64,000 bases of DNA from Leisingera sp. NJS204 (lineage in GTDB: Bacteria > Pseudomonadota > Alphaproteobacteria > Rhodobacterales > Rhodobacteraceae), in contig NZ_CP035417.1 of the NCBI RefSeq assembly GCF_004123675.1, positions 1,293,501-1,357,500 on the forward strand, in the 5' to 3' direction. Under the pieces are notes generated by a model. That model ran no database searches. It saw nothing but the letters and a program-made list of their open reading frames with translations, and had not been told where the DNA came from. This document shows positions 36,436 through 44,152 of the stretch, piece by piece (position 1 is the stretch's first letter; every line of letters begins with the position of its first letter). Both the position numbers and the translations under genes were made by a program.

Positions 36436-36771
36436 CGCCTTATTTTGGTGAAGCTGTCTTTATCGATACTACGAAATAGGCCGAGGAGAGTGCAAATCTG
36501 GAGTAATCTGAAACATCTGAGCGGATCTAAACTCGACTTCTCATTTATATTAAACCCGCTCAGCAGCTGTGGGAGCTCTGCGTAGAGCTGCCCGAGTTGC
36601 AACCACCCTAGTCATGCGCACGTCTTGAGTACTCAGCCAGCTTTCGAGCTGGTCCAGATCGGAAATCCCTCGCGATTCTACCAAGCTCTAATTGCCTTCG
36701 GAACAAATATCTGTGTTGCGACCATATACGCCCGCTTGACCAAACCCCGAATCCAAATCATATCCCCTTGC

Positions 36772-38571
36772 ATGACAGAGCTCGCCAAAATCCGCAATTT
36801 CTCCATCGTCGCCCACATCGACCATGGCAAATCCACCCTCGCTGACCGGCTCATCCAGGAGACCGGCACGGTGAAGGACCGCGATATGAAGGAACAGCTG
36901 CTCGACTCGATGGATATCGAGCGCGAGCGCGGGATCACCATCAAGGCCAACACCGTCCGCATCGACTATACCGCCGATGACGGCGAGACATATGTGCTGA
37001 ACCTGATCGACACCCCCGGCCACGTCGACTTTGCCTATGAGGTCTCCCGCTCGATGCGCGCGGTCGAAGGCTCGCTCTTGGTGGTCGACAGCTCGCAAGG
37101 GGTCGAGGCGCAGACGCTGGCCAATGTCTATCACGCGATGGAGGCCGACCACGAAATCGTGCCGGTGCTGAACAAGATCGACCTGCCGGCCTCCGACTGC
37201 GACCGGGTGGCGGAACAGATTGAGGATGTGATCGGCATCGACGCCTCGGGCGCCATCCGGGTCTCGGCCAAGACCGGCCAGGGCATCCGCGAAACGCTGG
37301 AAAGCATCGTGCAGCATCTGCCCGCGCCCAAAGGAACCCGCGACGCGCCGCTGAAGGCGATGCTGGTGGACTCGTGGTATGACGCCTATCTTGGCGTGAT
37401 CGTGCTGGTGCGGGTGATGGACGGCACCCTGAAAAAGGGCATGCGAGTCAAGTTCATGTCCAACGACACCCTGCACCATGTGGACCGCATCGGCGTGTTC
37501 CGCCCCGAGATGCAGATGATCGACTCATTGGGCCCCGGCGAGATCGGCTTCCTCACCGCCTCGATCAAGCAGGTGCGCGACACCCGCGTCGGCGACACCA
37601 TCACCAATGACCGCAACGGTACCGAAGACGCGCTGCCGGGCTTCAAACCCGCCCAGCCGGTGGTGTTCTGCGGCTTGTTCCCGGTCGATTCAGCCGAGTT
37701 CGAAGATCTGCGCGACGCCATCGACAAGCTGGCCCTGAACGACGCCTCCTTCAGCTTCGAGATGGAAACCTCCGCAGCACTTGGATTCGGTTTCCGCTGC
37801 GGCTTCCTGGGCCTTCTGCACCTCGAAGTCATCCGCGACCGGATTGAGCGCGAATACAACATCGAGCTGATCACCACCGCGCCCAGCGTGATCTACCACG
37901 TCTACATGAAAGACGGCGAGCAGATCGACCTGCACAACCCCGCCGACATGCCCGACATGTCCAAGGTCGACCACATCCAGGAGCCGCGCATCAAGGCGAC
38001 GATCCTGGTGCCCGACGACTATCTGGGCGATGTCCTGAAGCTGTGCCAGGAGCGCCGCGGCATTCAGGAAGACCTGACCTATGCCGGCACCCGCGCCATG
38101 GTGGTCTATGACCTGCCGCTGAACGAGGTGGTGTTCGACTTCTACGACCGCCTGAAATCGGTGACCAAGGGCTATGCCTCATTCGACTACCAGATGACCG
38201 GTTACCGCGAGGATGCGCTGGTCAAGATGTCGGTGCTGGTCAACGACGAGCCGGTGGACGCGCTGTCGATGATGGTGCACCGCGACCGGGCCGAGATGCG
38301 CGGCCGTGCGATGTGCGAAAAGCTCAAAGAGCTGATCCCGCGCCACATGTTCAAGATCCCGATCCAGGCAGCCATCGGCGGCAAGGTGATCGCCCGCGAG
38401 ACCCTTAGCGCCTTACGCAAGGACGTGACCGCCAAATGCTACGGCGGCGACGCGACGCGGAAACGCAAGCTGCTGGACAAGCAGAAAGCTGGCAAGAAGA
38501 AGATGCGCCAGTTCGGTAAGGTGGACATCCCGCAGGAAGCGTTTATTTCCGCCTTGAAAATGGACAGCTGA
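36772..38571 (+). CDS. lepA: Elongation factor 4 (LepA)
   Basis: 599-residue translational GTPase that back-translocates or remodels stalled ribosomes. The G1 motif AHIDHGKST is at 14-22, G2 [13 protein letters not shown]3 DTPGH and G4 NKID; the C-terminal LepA-specific domain ends [23 protein letters not shown] 36772 ([17 protein letters not shown]) was chosen; an in-frame ATG at 36625 would add 49 residues unlike LepA. Intact core gene standing between two IS-damaged loci. A 13-bp inverted repeat spans its stop codon. Confidence 0.96.
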   Translation: MTELAKIRNFSIVAHIDHGKSTLADRLIQETGTVKDRDMKEQLLDSMDIERERGITIKANTVRIDYTADDGETYVLNLIDTPGHVDFAYEVSRSMRAVEGSLLVVDSSQGVEAQTLANVYHAMEADHEIVPVLNKIDLPASDCDRVAEQIEDVIGIDASGAIRVSAKTGQGIRETLESIVQHLPAPKGTRDAPLKAMLVDSWYDAYLGVIVLVRVMDGTLKKGMRVKFMSNDTLHHVDRIGVFRPEMQMIDSLGPGEIGFLTASIKQVRDTRVGDTITNDRNGTEDALPGFKPAQPVVFCGLFPVDSAEFEDLRDAIDKLALNDASFSFEMETSAALGFGFRCGFLGLLHLEVIRDRIEREYNIELITTAPSVIYHVYMKDGEQIDLHNPADMPDMSKVDHIQEPRIKATILVPDDYLGDVLKLCQERRGIQEDLTYAGTRAMVVYDLPLNEVVFDFYDRLKSVTKGYASFDYQMTGYREDALVKMSVLVNDEPVDALSMMVHRDRAEMRGRAMCEKLKELIPRHMFKIPIQAAIGGKVIARETLSALRKDVTAKCYGGDATRKRKLLDKQKAGKKKMRQFGKVDIPQEAFISALKMDS

Positions 38572-38590
38572 AGCTGGCCATTTTCAAGGC
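38551..38590. repeat. 13-bp perfect inverted repeat spanning the lepA stop codon
   Basis: GCCTTGAAAATGG (38551-38563) and CCATTTTCAAGGC (38578-38590), 14-base loop. The left arm is the last sense codons of lepA and the TGA lies in the loop. No T-tract follows, so it is not a standard terminator. Confidence 0.7.
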
Positions 38591-38937
38591 GCGCGGGCGA
38601 AAGCGGTTGGCGCAGCCAATCGCGTGCCCGCCCGGTGCTGTTCTGCGCTGGAAACACGCCCCATTCAAACGCTTGCAACACGGGGCTTCGGCCCCGTTAT
38701 TCGTTGATGCAATTGCCAATGCCCCGCCCGGCCGAGAGGCCGGGCAGCGCCCGATCCGCCCCCGCGGGCGGGCGCTACGCACCCACCCTCGGACCGGGTT
38801 CTGCCCTCCATGCTAAAAAAGTCGGCGATAAAAGTGGTTGGCGCAGCCATTAAGCACACCAAATAGTAGAGTTTTCTCTGGACTCCAGTAAGAATCTTTG
38901 TACGGTTTGGCGCGCAACAAATTGTTTCTTATCGAAA
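38591..38937. other. Gap without a gene after lepA
   Basis: About 350 bases. It holds GC-rich hairpins (for example GGGGCTTCGGCCCC near 38685 and GCCCGGCC-GAGA-GGCCGGGC near 38723) and two copies of GGTTGGCGCAGCCA (near 38606 and 38833). From about 38820 the base composition turns AT-rich, leading into the DUF3800 remnant. Confidence 0.5.
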
Positions 38938-39466
38938 ATGCACCCATCGACGAAATTCGTGCTCTACGTAGACGAGAGCGGGGATCAGGACGGGCCTTGT
39001 TGCACAAATCGGAGGATGAGCGCAGTTTCCCTTTCCCTGGATAGATCTATTCCACGGGCCGCGTAACAGGTATGCCAAGTGCCGTGTAGCCGTTCAACAC
39101 GGCGATACGCACCTGGAGCTCGGCAACCTGGCGCTCGAAGTCTCGAGCCATGAGGGATTGGCCGAGCAGCTTGATGCAGTTCATCTTTGCCTCGACCCGG
39201 CTCCGGCGGTGGTATCCGCTCCATCGTCGCCAAATGGCACGACCCAGGTGCTTCGAAGCGTGCAGGGCTTCGTTGCGTGCGACGGCACCGGGGCTCGTCG
39301 GCTTCCAGGGTTTGGCGTTCTTGCGGGGCGGGATGACAGCAGCGGCACCGCGGGCGGCAATCGCTTCGTGGCATTTGCGGGTGTCGTAGGCACCGTCGGC
39401 AGTCACCGAACCGATCCGCTCGTCAGCCGGGATCTGGTCCAGGAGATCGGGCAAAATGGGCGCATC

Positions 39467-39509
39467 CATTGCCCGGTAGGCGGTTTCTGAAAGAAACCTG
39501 CCGGGAGGG
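39467..39509 (-). repeat. Palindromic insertion in IS903-like transposase, site 3 (family CCCCTCYCG)
   Basis: 43 bases. On the coding strand: CCCTCCCGGCA, hairpin GGTTTC-TTTCA-GAAACC, then GCCTACCGGGCAATG. Ends match the insertions at 34499-34535 and 39663-39703. It separates EVTGSNIG from DAPILPDLL and shifts the frame by one. Confidence 0.75.
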
Positions 39510-39662
39510 GCCGATGTTGCTGCCGGTGACCTCAATGGCCCGGACTTCCAGCGTTTCCTCATCAATTCCGATATGTATCTTGCGCCAGAGGCGCCGCTTG
39601 GGGCCTCCGTGCTTGCGGGCGTTCCACTCACCTTCGCCTTCGGCCTTGATACCGGTGCTGTC

Positions 39663-39703
39663 CGCTGCCCTGCAGTGCATCACGCAGTGATGTCACGAGA
39701 GGG
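39663..39703 (-). repeat. Palindromic insertion in IS903-like transposase, site 2 (family CCCCTCYCG)
   Basis: 41 bases. On the coding strand: CCCTCTCGTGA, hairpin CATCAC-TGC-GTGATG, then CACTGCAGGGCAGCG. Left and right ends are nearly identical to the IS3 insertion at 34499-34535. It lies immediately before the catalytic aspartate codon (DSTGIK) and shifts the frame. Confidence 0.78.
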
Positions 39704-39901
39704 GATCAGAAGGTTCAGCGGGCCCGCGCCACCACCGTACGGGATACTCACGTTCAGCTTCCGCTGTCGGCGGCACAGGGTGCTGAAGTCTGGTACGTTC
39801 CAGTCCAACCCGACCAGCCGAAGAAGGCTCTGCACGAACCCGGTCGTCTGGCGAAGGGGCATGCCGAAAAGTACCTTCATGGTCAGGCAGGACTGGATGG
39901 C

Positions 39902-39947
39902 GTTTGTCGGGAAAACAGTCCCCCGGACTGTTTTCTGATCCTCCCAA
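39902..39947 (-). repeat. Palindromic insertion in IS903-like transposase, site 1 (different family)
   Basis: About 46 bases with a perfect hairpin AGAAAACAGTCC-related core: AAAACAGTCC, loop of three to five G/C, GGACTGTTTT, flanked by GGAGGATC and CCCGACAAAC on the coding strand. It separates FSE from AIQSCLTMKVLF. Its ends differ from the CCCCTCYCG family. Confidence 0.65.
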
Positions 39948-40329
39948 CTCACTGAAACTCGGCTGCCTCCCCCGCTTTCCAGTCGGCGGGGGCTTCCACA
40001 CCATGTCGGGATCAAACCAGATCGTCAGCGATCCGCGTTGCCGTAGCGCTTCATTGTAAGCCGACCAGTTTGTGGTCTTGTACTTCGTCGGGGTCCAACT
40101 GCTCATGACCTCACGCTATCATGCTGGCTTCACGCAGTGAATCCCTCCCCCGATTTGCGCAACAAGGCCACCCAAAGGGCAAAAAGATCGCAAACTTTGG
40201 AGTGAAGTACATTCAGGGGCCATTCAAGATGAACCTGGATGGTGATGCACTGAAATTTGCGCTTTCTATGTATCAAGATAAGTAATTGTTTAACAAACGT
40301 CTTTTTCCAAAATACGGGGCATTGTCATC

Positions 40330-40402
40330 CGCCGGGCCGCGCCCGACCCTCCCGTCAATCCGCAGGTTTGCCTCCGGTAAACGGGGAGGGCGCTGCCCTG
40401 AG
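40330..40402 (-). repeat. Intergenic multi-hairpin repeat, family 2, copy 2
   Basis: Read on the minus strand: GCGCCC, CCGTTTACCGGAGGCAAACC, then TTGACGGG and GGGCGCGGCCCGG. Shorter and more diverged than the copies at 33286 and 51121 but in the same order. The rest of 40286-40596 shows no gene. Confidence 0.55.
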
Positions 40403-40596
40403 CGTCTAGATCGAACCTTGCCAAATTCGAGTATTCGGTCGGCCGCTACAGACCGCACCGGCTTGACCGCCCCGGCTAAAACCCGCCACACCCGTGCGCC
40501 AACCTCCGCCGGTTCCGCACCCCGGCCACCCCCGCGGCTGAAAACCCGCCCCGCCCGTGCTATCCTCCACCCAGCCAAACGTTCGGAGGATGGCCC

Positions 40597-40869
40597 ATGT
40601 TCGTTCAAACTATGACACCCAAAACAGTGAAACTCACCACTCTGGCCGCGGCGCTGTGCCTGCTGGCGGCGCCGGCCTTTGCCAACCATTGCCCCATCGA
40701 CATGGCAGCCATCGACGCGGCGCTGGCTGCCGGAACCGACCTTTCCGAGGCCGAGCTGGACCAGGTTCATGACTGGCGCGACGAGGGCCAGGTGCTGCAT
40801 GAAGGCGGCGACCATGACGGGTCGGTGGCAACCCTGGCCAAGGCCAAGGAGATGCTGGGGATCGAATGA
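40597..40869 (+). CDS. Small exported protein of unknown function
   Basis: 90-residue protein with a signal peptide (ends PAFA, about residue 29) and a short acidic helical mature part opening NHCPIDMAAIDAAL and containing VHDWRDEGQVLHEGGDHDGS. GGAGG lies just upstream of ATG 40597. The pattern of a helix pair with RDEG..LHE..DH is one I have met in roseobacter hypothetical proteins; no function is known. Confidence 0.65.
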   Translation: MFVQTMTPKTVKLTTLAAALCLLAAPAFANHCPIDMAAIDAALAAGTDLSEAELDQVHDWRDEGQVLHEGGDHDGSVATLAKAKEMLGIE

Positions 40870-40883
40870 CCGCACAGCAAAAT

Positions 40884-40902
40884 GCCCGGCGCGGGGCCGG
40901 GC
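40884..40902 (-). terminator. Intrinsic terminator after the entericidin-like gene
   Basis: 7-bp stem GCCCGGC / GCCGGGC with a 5-base loop; TTTTGCTG follows on the minus strand. It lies between convergent genes and may also stop the upstream small gene. Confidence 0.7.
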
Positions 40903-40926
40903 GGTCCTGTCACAAACCCGACGGGC

Positions 40927-41064
40927 TTACAGCGCGTCCTGCACATCCTGCGCGGCGCCGCTGATCGCCTGGCCGGCTTTGGAGATGTCGCGCCCCGCGC
41001 CCTTGGTAGTCTCGCAGGCGGCCAGCCCCAGCAGCATCAGCACACACGCAAAAATCCTGTTCAT
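40927..41064 (-). CDS. Entericidin EcnA/B-like small lipoprotein
   Basis: 45-residue lipoprotein, too short for routine gene calling. It opens MNRIFACVLMLLGLAACETT with the lipobox LAAC (Cys17), followed by KGAGRDISKAGQAISGAAQD, the classical entericidin helix. AAGGAG lies upstream of the ATG. In E. coli the EcnA/EcnB pair was proposed as antidote and toxin acting on cell lysis; many bacteria, including this one as far as the window shows, carry only a single copy, so a toxin role should not be assumed. Confidence 0.85.
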   Translation of the reverse strand: MNRIFACVLMLLGLAACETTKGAGRDISKAGQAISGAAQDVQDAL

Positions 41065-41226
41065 CGTCTAAGGCTCCTTATCTCTGCCCGGTTCTGTGCG
41101 GGGATATCTAGCAAGCCGCCCCGGCGCAGGCCAGCGGTATTGCCGGGAGCAGGGCGGTGCCTGCAATGCGGTTTACCAAAAATTGCAACTTATAAGGTAG
41201 TGCAATCCCCGAAAATCGCGAGTAAC

Positions 41227-41240
41227 TTGACCTGGATCAA
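41227..41240 (+). promoter_or_regulatory. FNR/FnrL-type operator
   Basis: TTGACCTGGATCAA differs from the FNR consensus TTGAT-N4-ATCAA at one position. Its centre is about 65 bases before the ATG of the DksA/TraR-like gene, a spacing that allows activation under low oxygen. Confidence 0.65.
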
Positions 41241-41298
41241 GGCTGTAGCTTTGACCCCGCGGCAAGTTATGCGAAATTTGAGCTGGAGGGTATGTACT

Positions 41299-41613
41299 AT
41301 GGACTTTTCCACCAGAAAACAAACGCTTGAGGTGCGCCGGATGCAGCTGGCAGGCACCCTGGCAAATGCCGGTCTTGCGCCGGACGCAGCGCAGATGGGC
41401 TCTGTCCGGCAGGCCTGTACTGCCCATGCCGGCGCCGTATCCATTGCGGTCCCCGCCAAGTCTGGCCTGGACGAGCTGCGCCGCATTGATGCCGCGTTGG
41501 CCCGCCTGCGCGAGGGGTCTTACGGCTATTGCCGGATTTGCGGCGACAACATCAGCGATGACTGGCTGGACCAGCGCCCGGCCTCGCCGTTTTGCAAAAG
41601 CTGCGCGCTCTGA
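41299..41613 (+). CDS. DksA/TraR-type zinc-finger protein
   Basis: 104-residue member of the DksA/TraR family, proteins that insert a coiled coil into the secondary channel of RNA polymerase. The C-terminal zinc finger CRICGDNISDDWLDQRP followed by FCKSC has the four-cysteine arrangement, and LDELRRIDAALARLREGSYG is the standard approach helix. It is shorter than true DksA (about 150 residues) and closer to TraR-like or YbiI-like forms, so an alarmone-related role is possible but unproven. GAGG precedes the ATG. The FNR-like box upstream suggests induction when oxygen is low. Confidence 0.85.
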   Translation: MDFSTRKQTLEVRRMQLAGTLANAGLAPDAAQMGSVRQACTAHAGAVSIAVPAKSGLDELRRIDAALARLREGSYGYCRICGDNISDDWLDQRPASPFCKSCAL

Positions 41614-41648
41614 CAGTTTGCGCCAGGCTGGCCCCGGCGGCGCCCTAT

Positions 41649-41688
41649 AAATCCACAGACAGATCCGGAAATCCACAGACAGATCCGG
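41649..41688. repeat. Perfect tandem duplication of a 20-bp unit
   Basis: Two identical adjacent 20-base units containing ATCCACAGACAGATCC, 36 bases after the DksA/TraR-like stop. Probably a recent slippage product. Confidence 0.9.
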
Positions 41689-41862
41689 GATCTGCATCAG
41701 CCAGGGGGCAGCCGCCCCGCTGGCTGAAGCCGGTTCTGAACCGCAGCCGTTGTCCTGCTGCAGCTCTGCACTACTTCAGGGCTTCGCGCAAAAGCCCCCG
41801 TTGCCGTGCCGGCCGGGATATGTCACAACCTGCCTGACCGACTGAACAAATGAGTTTAGCAG

Positions 41863-42516
41863 ATGCCAGATTTCACTGAGCGCCGCCGCATGATGGTGGA
41901 CACCCAGATCCGTCCGTCGGATGTCACCAAATACCCGATCATCGAGGCGATGCTGGAAGTCCCGCGGGAACAGTTTGTCCCGGACTCGCAGCGCGAGGCG
42001 GCTTATGCGGATCAGAACGTGAAACTGGGCGGCTCCCGGGTGCTGATGGAGCCGCGCACCCTGGCCAAGATGCTGGATGCGGTGGATCTGCAGAACGACG
42101 AGCTGGTGCTCGATGTGGCCTGCGGGCTGGGCTATTCCACCGCTGTGGCAGCCCGTGTGGCGCAGATGGTGATCGGCGTCGAAGAAGACGCGGACATGGC
42201 CGCTGACGCGCAGGAGCTTTTGTCGGAAACCGGCGCAGATAATGCAATCGTGCATACCGGCCCGCTGGCCGGGGGCGCGGCGGAACACGGCCCCTATGAC
42301 GTGATCCTGGTTGAGGGCGGTGCCGAGGAGCTGCCTGCGGGTCTGCTGGACCAGCTTAAGGACGGCGGCCGGATCGCGGTGCTGATGATGACCGGCGCGC
42401 TTGGCGAGGTGAAAATCGGCTATAAGAGCGGCGCCCGGATTTCCTGGCGGTTTGCCTTCAATGCCAGCGCCCCGGTGCTTCCGGGGTTTGCAGCCGCGCG
42501 TGAATTCGCGCTCTGA
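41863..42516 (+). CDS. pcm: Protein-L-isoaspartate O-methyltransferase-like protein
   Basis: 217-residue class I methyltransferase of the PCMT family, which repairs isoaspartyl residues. The SAM motif LDVACGLGYSTAV is present, with the family N-terminal text MMVDTQIRPSDVTKYPIIEA and VPREQFVP. The usual PCMT motif GTGSGY is altered to ACGLGY and the protein lacks the standard C-terminal region, so it belongs to the divergent alphaproteobacterial branch found upstream of tolC; its activity on isoaspartate is inferred. The tolC-like gene follows 136 bases downstream. Confidence 0.82.
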   Translation: MPDFTERRRMMVDTQIRPSDVTKYPIIEAMLEVPREQFVPDSQREAAYADQNVKLGGSRVLMEPRTLAKMLDAVDLQNDELVLDVACGLGYSTAVAARVAQMVIGVEEDADMAADAQELLSETGADNAIVHTGPLAGGAAEHGPYDVILVEGGAEELPAGLLDQLKDGGRIAVLMMTGALGEVKIGYKSGARISWRFAFNASAPVLPGFAAAREFAL

Positions 42517-42652
42517 CCCGCAGGGCGCGGCATTGCGTCCCAATGGCCGCTGCCGTTAGACTGAACAAGAGGCCGGGCGCCGCGCAAAGGAGCGCCCGGA
42601 GTGCGGATAAAAACCACCGCGGCTGGCGGCGCGGCAAAAGATAAGGCAACCG

Positions 42653-44077
42653 ATGCGAATGAAATTTCCGGCGAGTGTGTTTAAGGCTTTTGTATTTGCT
42701 GGCGGCGTGACAGCCACGGCGCTGCTGCCACTGAAGGCCGCGTCGGACAACTTGTCCGACGCGATGATCGGCGCCTATAAGACCAGCGGCCTGCTGGAAC
42801 AGAACCGGGCGCTGCTGCGGGCCGCGGATGAGGATGTGGCGATTGCCGTGTCCCGGCTGCGCCCGCTGATCCAATGGACGCTCACCGCCAGCCATACCTA
42901 TTCCCGCAGCGTCAACCAGTTCGGCAACTTCAACGAGTTCACAAACAACGATCTCGGCACCCAGATCCAGCTGACCCAGCTGCTGTATGACGGCGGCGAA
43001 ACACGATTGCGCAAACAGGCAGCCCAGGAACTGGTACTCGCGACGCGCCAGCAACTGCTGAGTGTTGAGCAATCGGTGCTGATATCTGCCGTTCAGGCCT
43101 ATGTGGGGGTCCTGCAGGGGCAGGAAAATGTCGCCCTGCGCCGCAACAACCTGCGTCTGCTGCTGGAAGAACTGAAAGCGGCGCAAGACCGGTTCGAAGT
43201 GGGCGAAGTGACCCGTACTGACGTCGCCTTGGCTGAAAGCCAGGTGGCAGCGGCCCGCGCCAACCTGACGGGCGCCGAAGGGAACCTGCTGACGGCCCGC
43301 GCCACCTATCTGCAAATTGTCGGCCACGCGCCGGGCGCGATTGCCGGCCAGCCCCGGCTGCCGTCGCGGGCTGTGTCCATCGACCGGGCGCAATCCATTG
43401 CGGCGCGCAACCAGCCGGACCTGCTGGCGCAGCAGCATTCGGTCAAATCCGCCGATATTCTGATCCGGGCGGCGACCAAAGCCCTGGGGCCAAGCGTCAG
43501 CTTCCGGGCCACTGCGGGCTTTAGCGAAGACTTGAACGACAGCACCGGCACCGACTCGGATGCTTCGGCTTCGGTGACGCTGACACAAGATCTCTATGCC
43601 GGCGGCCGCAACGCGGCGACCCGGCGGCGGGCCATTGCCAGTGCCGACACGGAGCGCGGTGCCCTGATCAATACCCAGCGCGCGGTGCGCCAGAATGTCA
43701 GCTCGGCGTTTTTCAATGTGGAAACCGCGCGGGCGACACTGGTGTCCTCCAATGAACGGGTGCGCGCGTCCAAGGTTGCTTTTGACGGCATCCGCGAAGA
43801 GGCCACCCTGGGGGCACGGACGACGCTGGACGTGCTGCAGGCTGAGCAAGAATATCTCGATGCTCAGACAGGCGAAGTGAATGCACGCGCCGACCAGGCA
43901 ATTGCGGCTTATCAGCTGTTGCAGGCGCAGGGGCTGCTCACCGCCGAGCATCTGGGGCTGGCGGTCGAGATTTACGACCCGACGCTTTATTACAATCTGG
44001 TCAAGGGCGCGCCTGCGCAATACAGCAAGCGCGGCAAGGATCTGGACCGGGTGCTCAAGGCCTTGGGACGTAACTGA
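42653..44077 (+). CDS. tolC: TolC family outer-membrane efflux/secretion channel
   Basis: 474-residue outer-membrane factor for type I secretion or drug efflux. It has an N-terminal signal (ends about residue 30), two OEP repeats with long amphipathic helices (FEVGEVTRTDVALAESQVAA; TLGARTTLDVLQAEQEYLDA) and beta segments such as IQLTQLLYDGG and VTLTQDLYAGG. The paired LTQxLYDGG/LTQDLYAGG sentences are typical of TolC. No inner-membrane partner is adjacent. The pcm-tolC-DUF2497 gene order is one I recognise from related genomes. Confidence 0.93.
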   Translation: MRMKFPASVFKAFVFAGGVTATALLPLKAASDNLSDAMIGAYKTSGLLEQNRALLRAADEDVAIAVSRLRPLIQWTLTASHTYSRSVNQFGNFNEFTNNDLGTQIQLTQLLYDGGETRLRKQAAQELVLATRQQLLSVEQSVLISAVQAYVGVLQGQENVALRRNNLRLLLEELKAAQDRFEVGEVTRTDVALAESQVAAARANLTGAEGNLLTARATYLQIVGHAPGAIAGQPRLPSRAVSIDRAQSIAARNQPDLLAQQHSVKSADILIRAATKALGPSVSFRATAGFSEDLNDSTGTDSDASASVTLTQDLYAGGRNAATRRRAIASADTERGALINTQRAVRQNVSSAFFNVETARATLVSSNERVRASKVAFDGIREEATLGARTTLDVLQAEQEYLDAQTGEVNARADQAIAAYQLLQAQGLLTAEHLGLAVEIYDPTLYYNLVKGAPAQYSKRGKDLDRVLKALGRN

Positions 44078-44152
44078 CAATTCATCCTATCGGTTGTGCG
44101 GTGACGGGAAGGCCGCTACACTCTGTTTCAAGAGGCAAGAGTGGTTTATAAA

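Larger units (their letters stand above)
33389..36602 (-). pseudogene. Gene of unknown function cut by two insertion sequences
   Basis: Host segments are 36602-36436, 35593-35524 and 34210-33389. Removing the IS5 copy (35594-36435), the IS3 copy (34211-35520) and one copy of the IS3 target duplication leaves 1059 bases, exactly 353 codons, with no stop; the joins read KIRR/DQAFDLG and AFAS/IQAAANAAF. The only start seen is TTG 36602 with AGGGTGG before it. The protein has an Ala-rich N-terminal part, the middle phrases WRYWYQGFLVGNPLDWELQR and VALIDDAIWNAGPEAVAAEI, then IGDNGGPPLEDAP and a helical tail. I have seen similar W..WY...L.G.P patterns in uncharacterised alphaproteobacterial proteins, but no function is known to me. 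Its 5' part is AT-rich compared with the surroundings. Confidence 0.7.
39047..40106 (-). pseudogene. IS5-family (IS903-like) transposase with three palindromic insertions
   Basis: From MSSWTPTKYKTTNWSAYNEA at 40106 to LNGYTALGIPVTRPVE at 39047 the whole transposase is recognisable. It is broken at three places: after FSE (39902-39947), after GPLNLLI directly before the catalytic DSTGIK (39663-39703), and after EVTGSNIG before DAPILPDLLDQIPAD (39467-39509). Between the insertions the protein is uninterrupted and well conserved, including TADGAYDTRKCHEAI and the C-terminal RWSGYHRRSRVEAKM. Thus the copy seems to have been inactivated chiefly by the insertions, not by general decay. Confidence 0.88.
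38993..40169 (-). mobile_element. IS5-family (IS903-like) insertion sequence, about 1177 bp
   Basis: Inverted repeats GGCCTTGTTGCACAAATCGG at 38993 and its near-perfect complement ending at 40169. The single transposase gene on the minus strand is broken by three palindromic insertions that add about 130 bases; without them the element would be about 1.05 kb, the usual size of this group. Confidence 0.85.
38938..40285 (+). pseudogene. DUF3800 protein remnant, split by an IS5-family element
   Basis: Left piece 38938-38992 reads MHPSTKFVLYVDESGDQD, the conserved opening of DUF3800 proteins (DExGD). Right piece 40170-40285 reads KGKKIANFGVKYIQGPF to a TAA at 40283; this matches the GxGxK ending expected of the family less strongly. 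The roughly 150-200 central residues are missing, so the IS insertion was probably followed by an adjacent deletion; consistent with that, no target duplication flanks the element. DUF3800 proteins are often found on mobile DNA and may be nucleases; that is family hearsay, not shown here. Confidence 0.6.

Noticed and set aside
36324..36602. 93-codon frame upstream of the IS5 copy as an independent gene
   Set aside because: It continues in frame, once the IS elements are removed, into the disrupted gene ending at 33389; the IS part of the frame is chance.
38591..38937. Small open frames after lepA
   Set aside because: All are low-complexity Arg/Pro/Ala reading frames without ribosome-binding sites.
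41649..41688. Short repeats as a CRISPR array
   Set aside because: Only two directly adjacent identical units with no spacer between them and no cas genes nearby.
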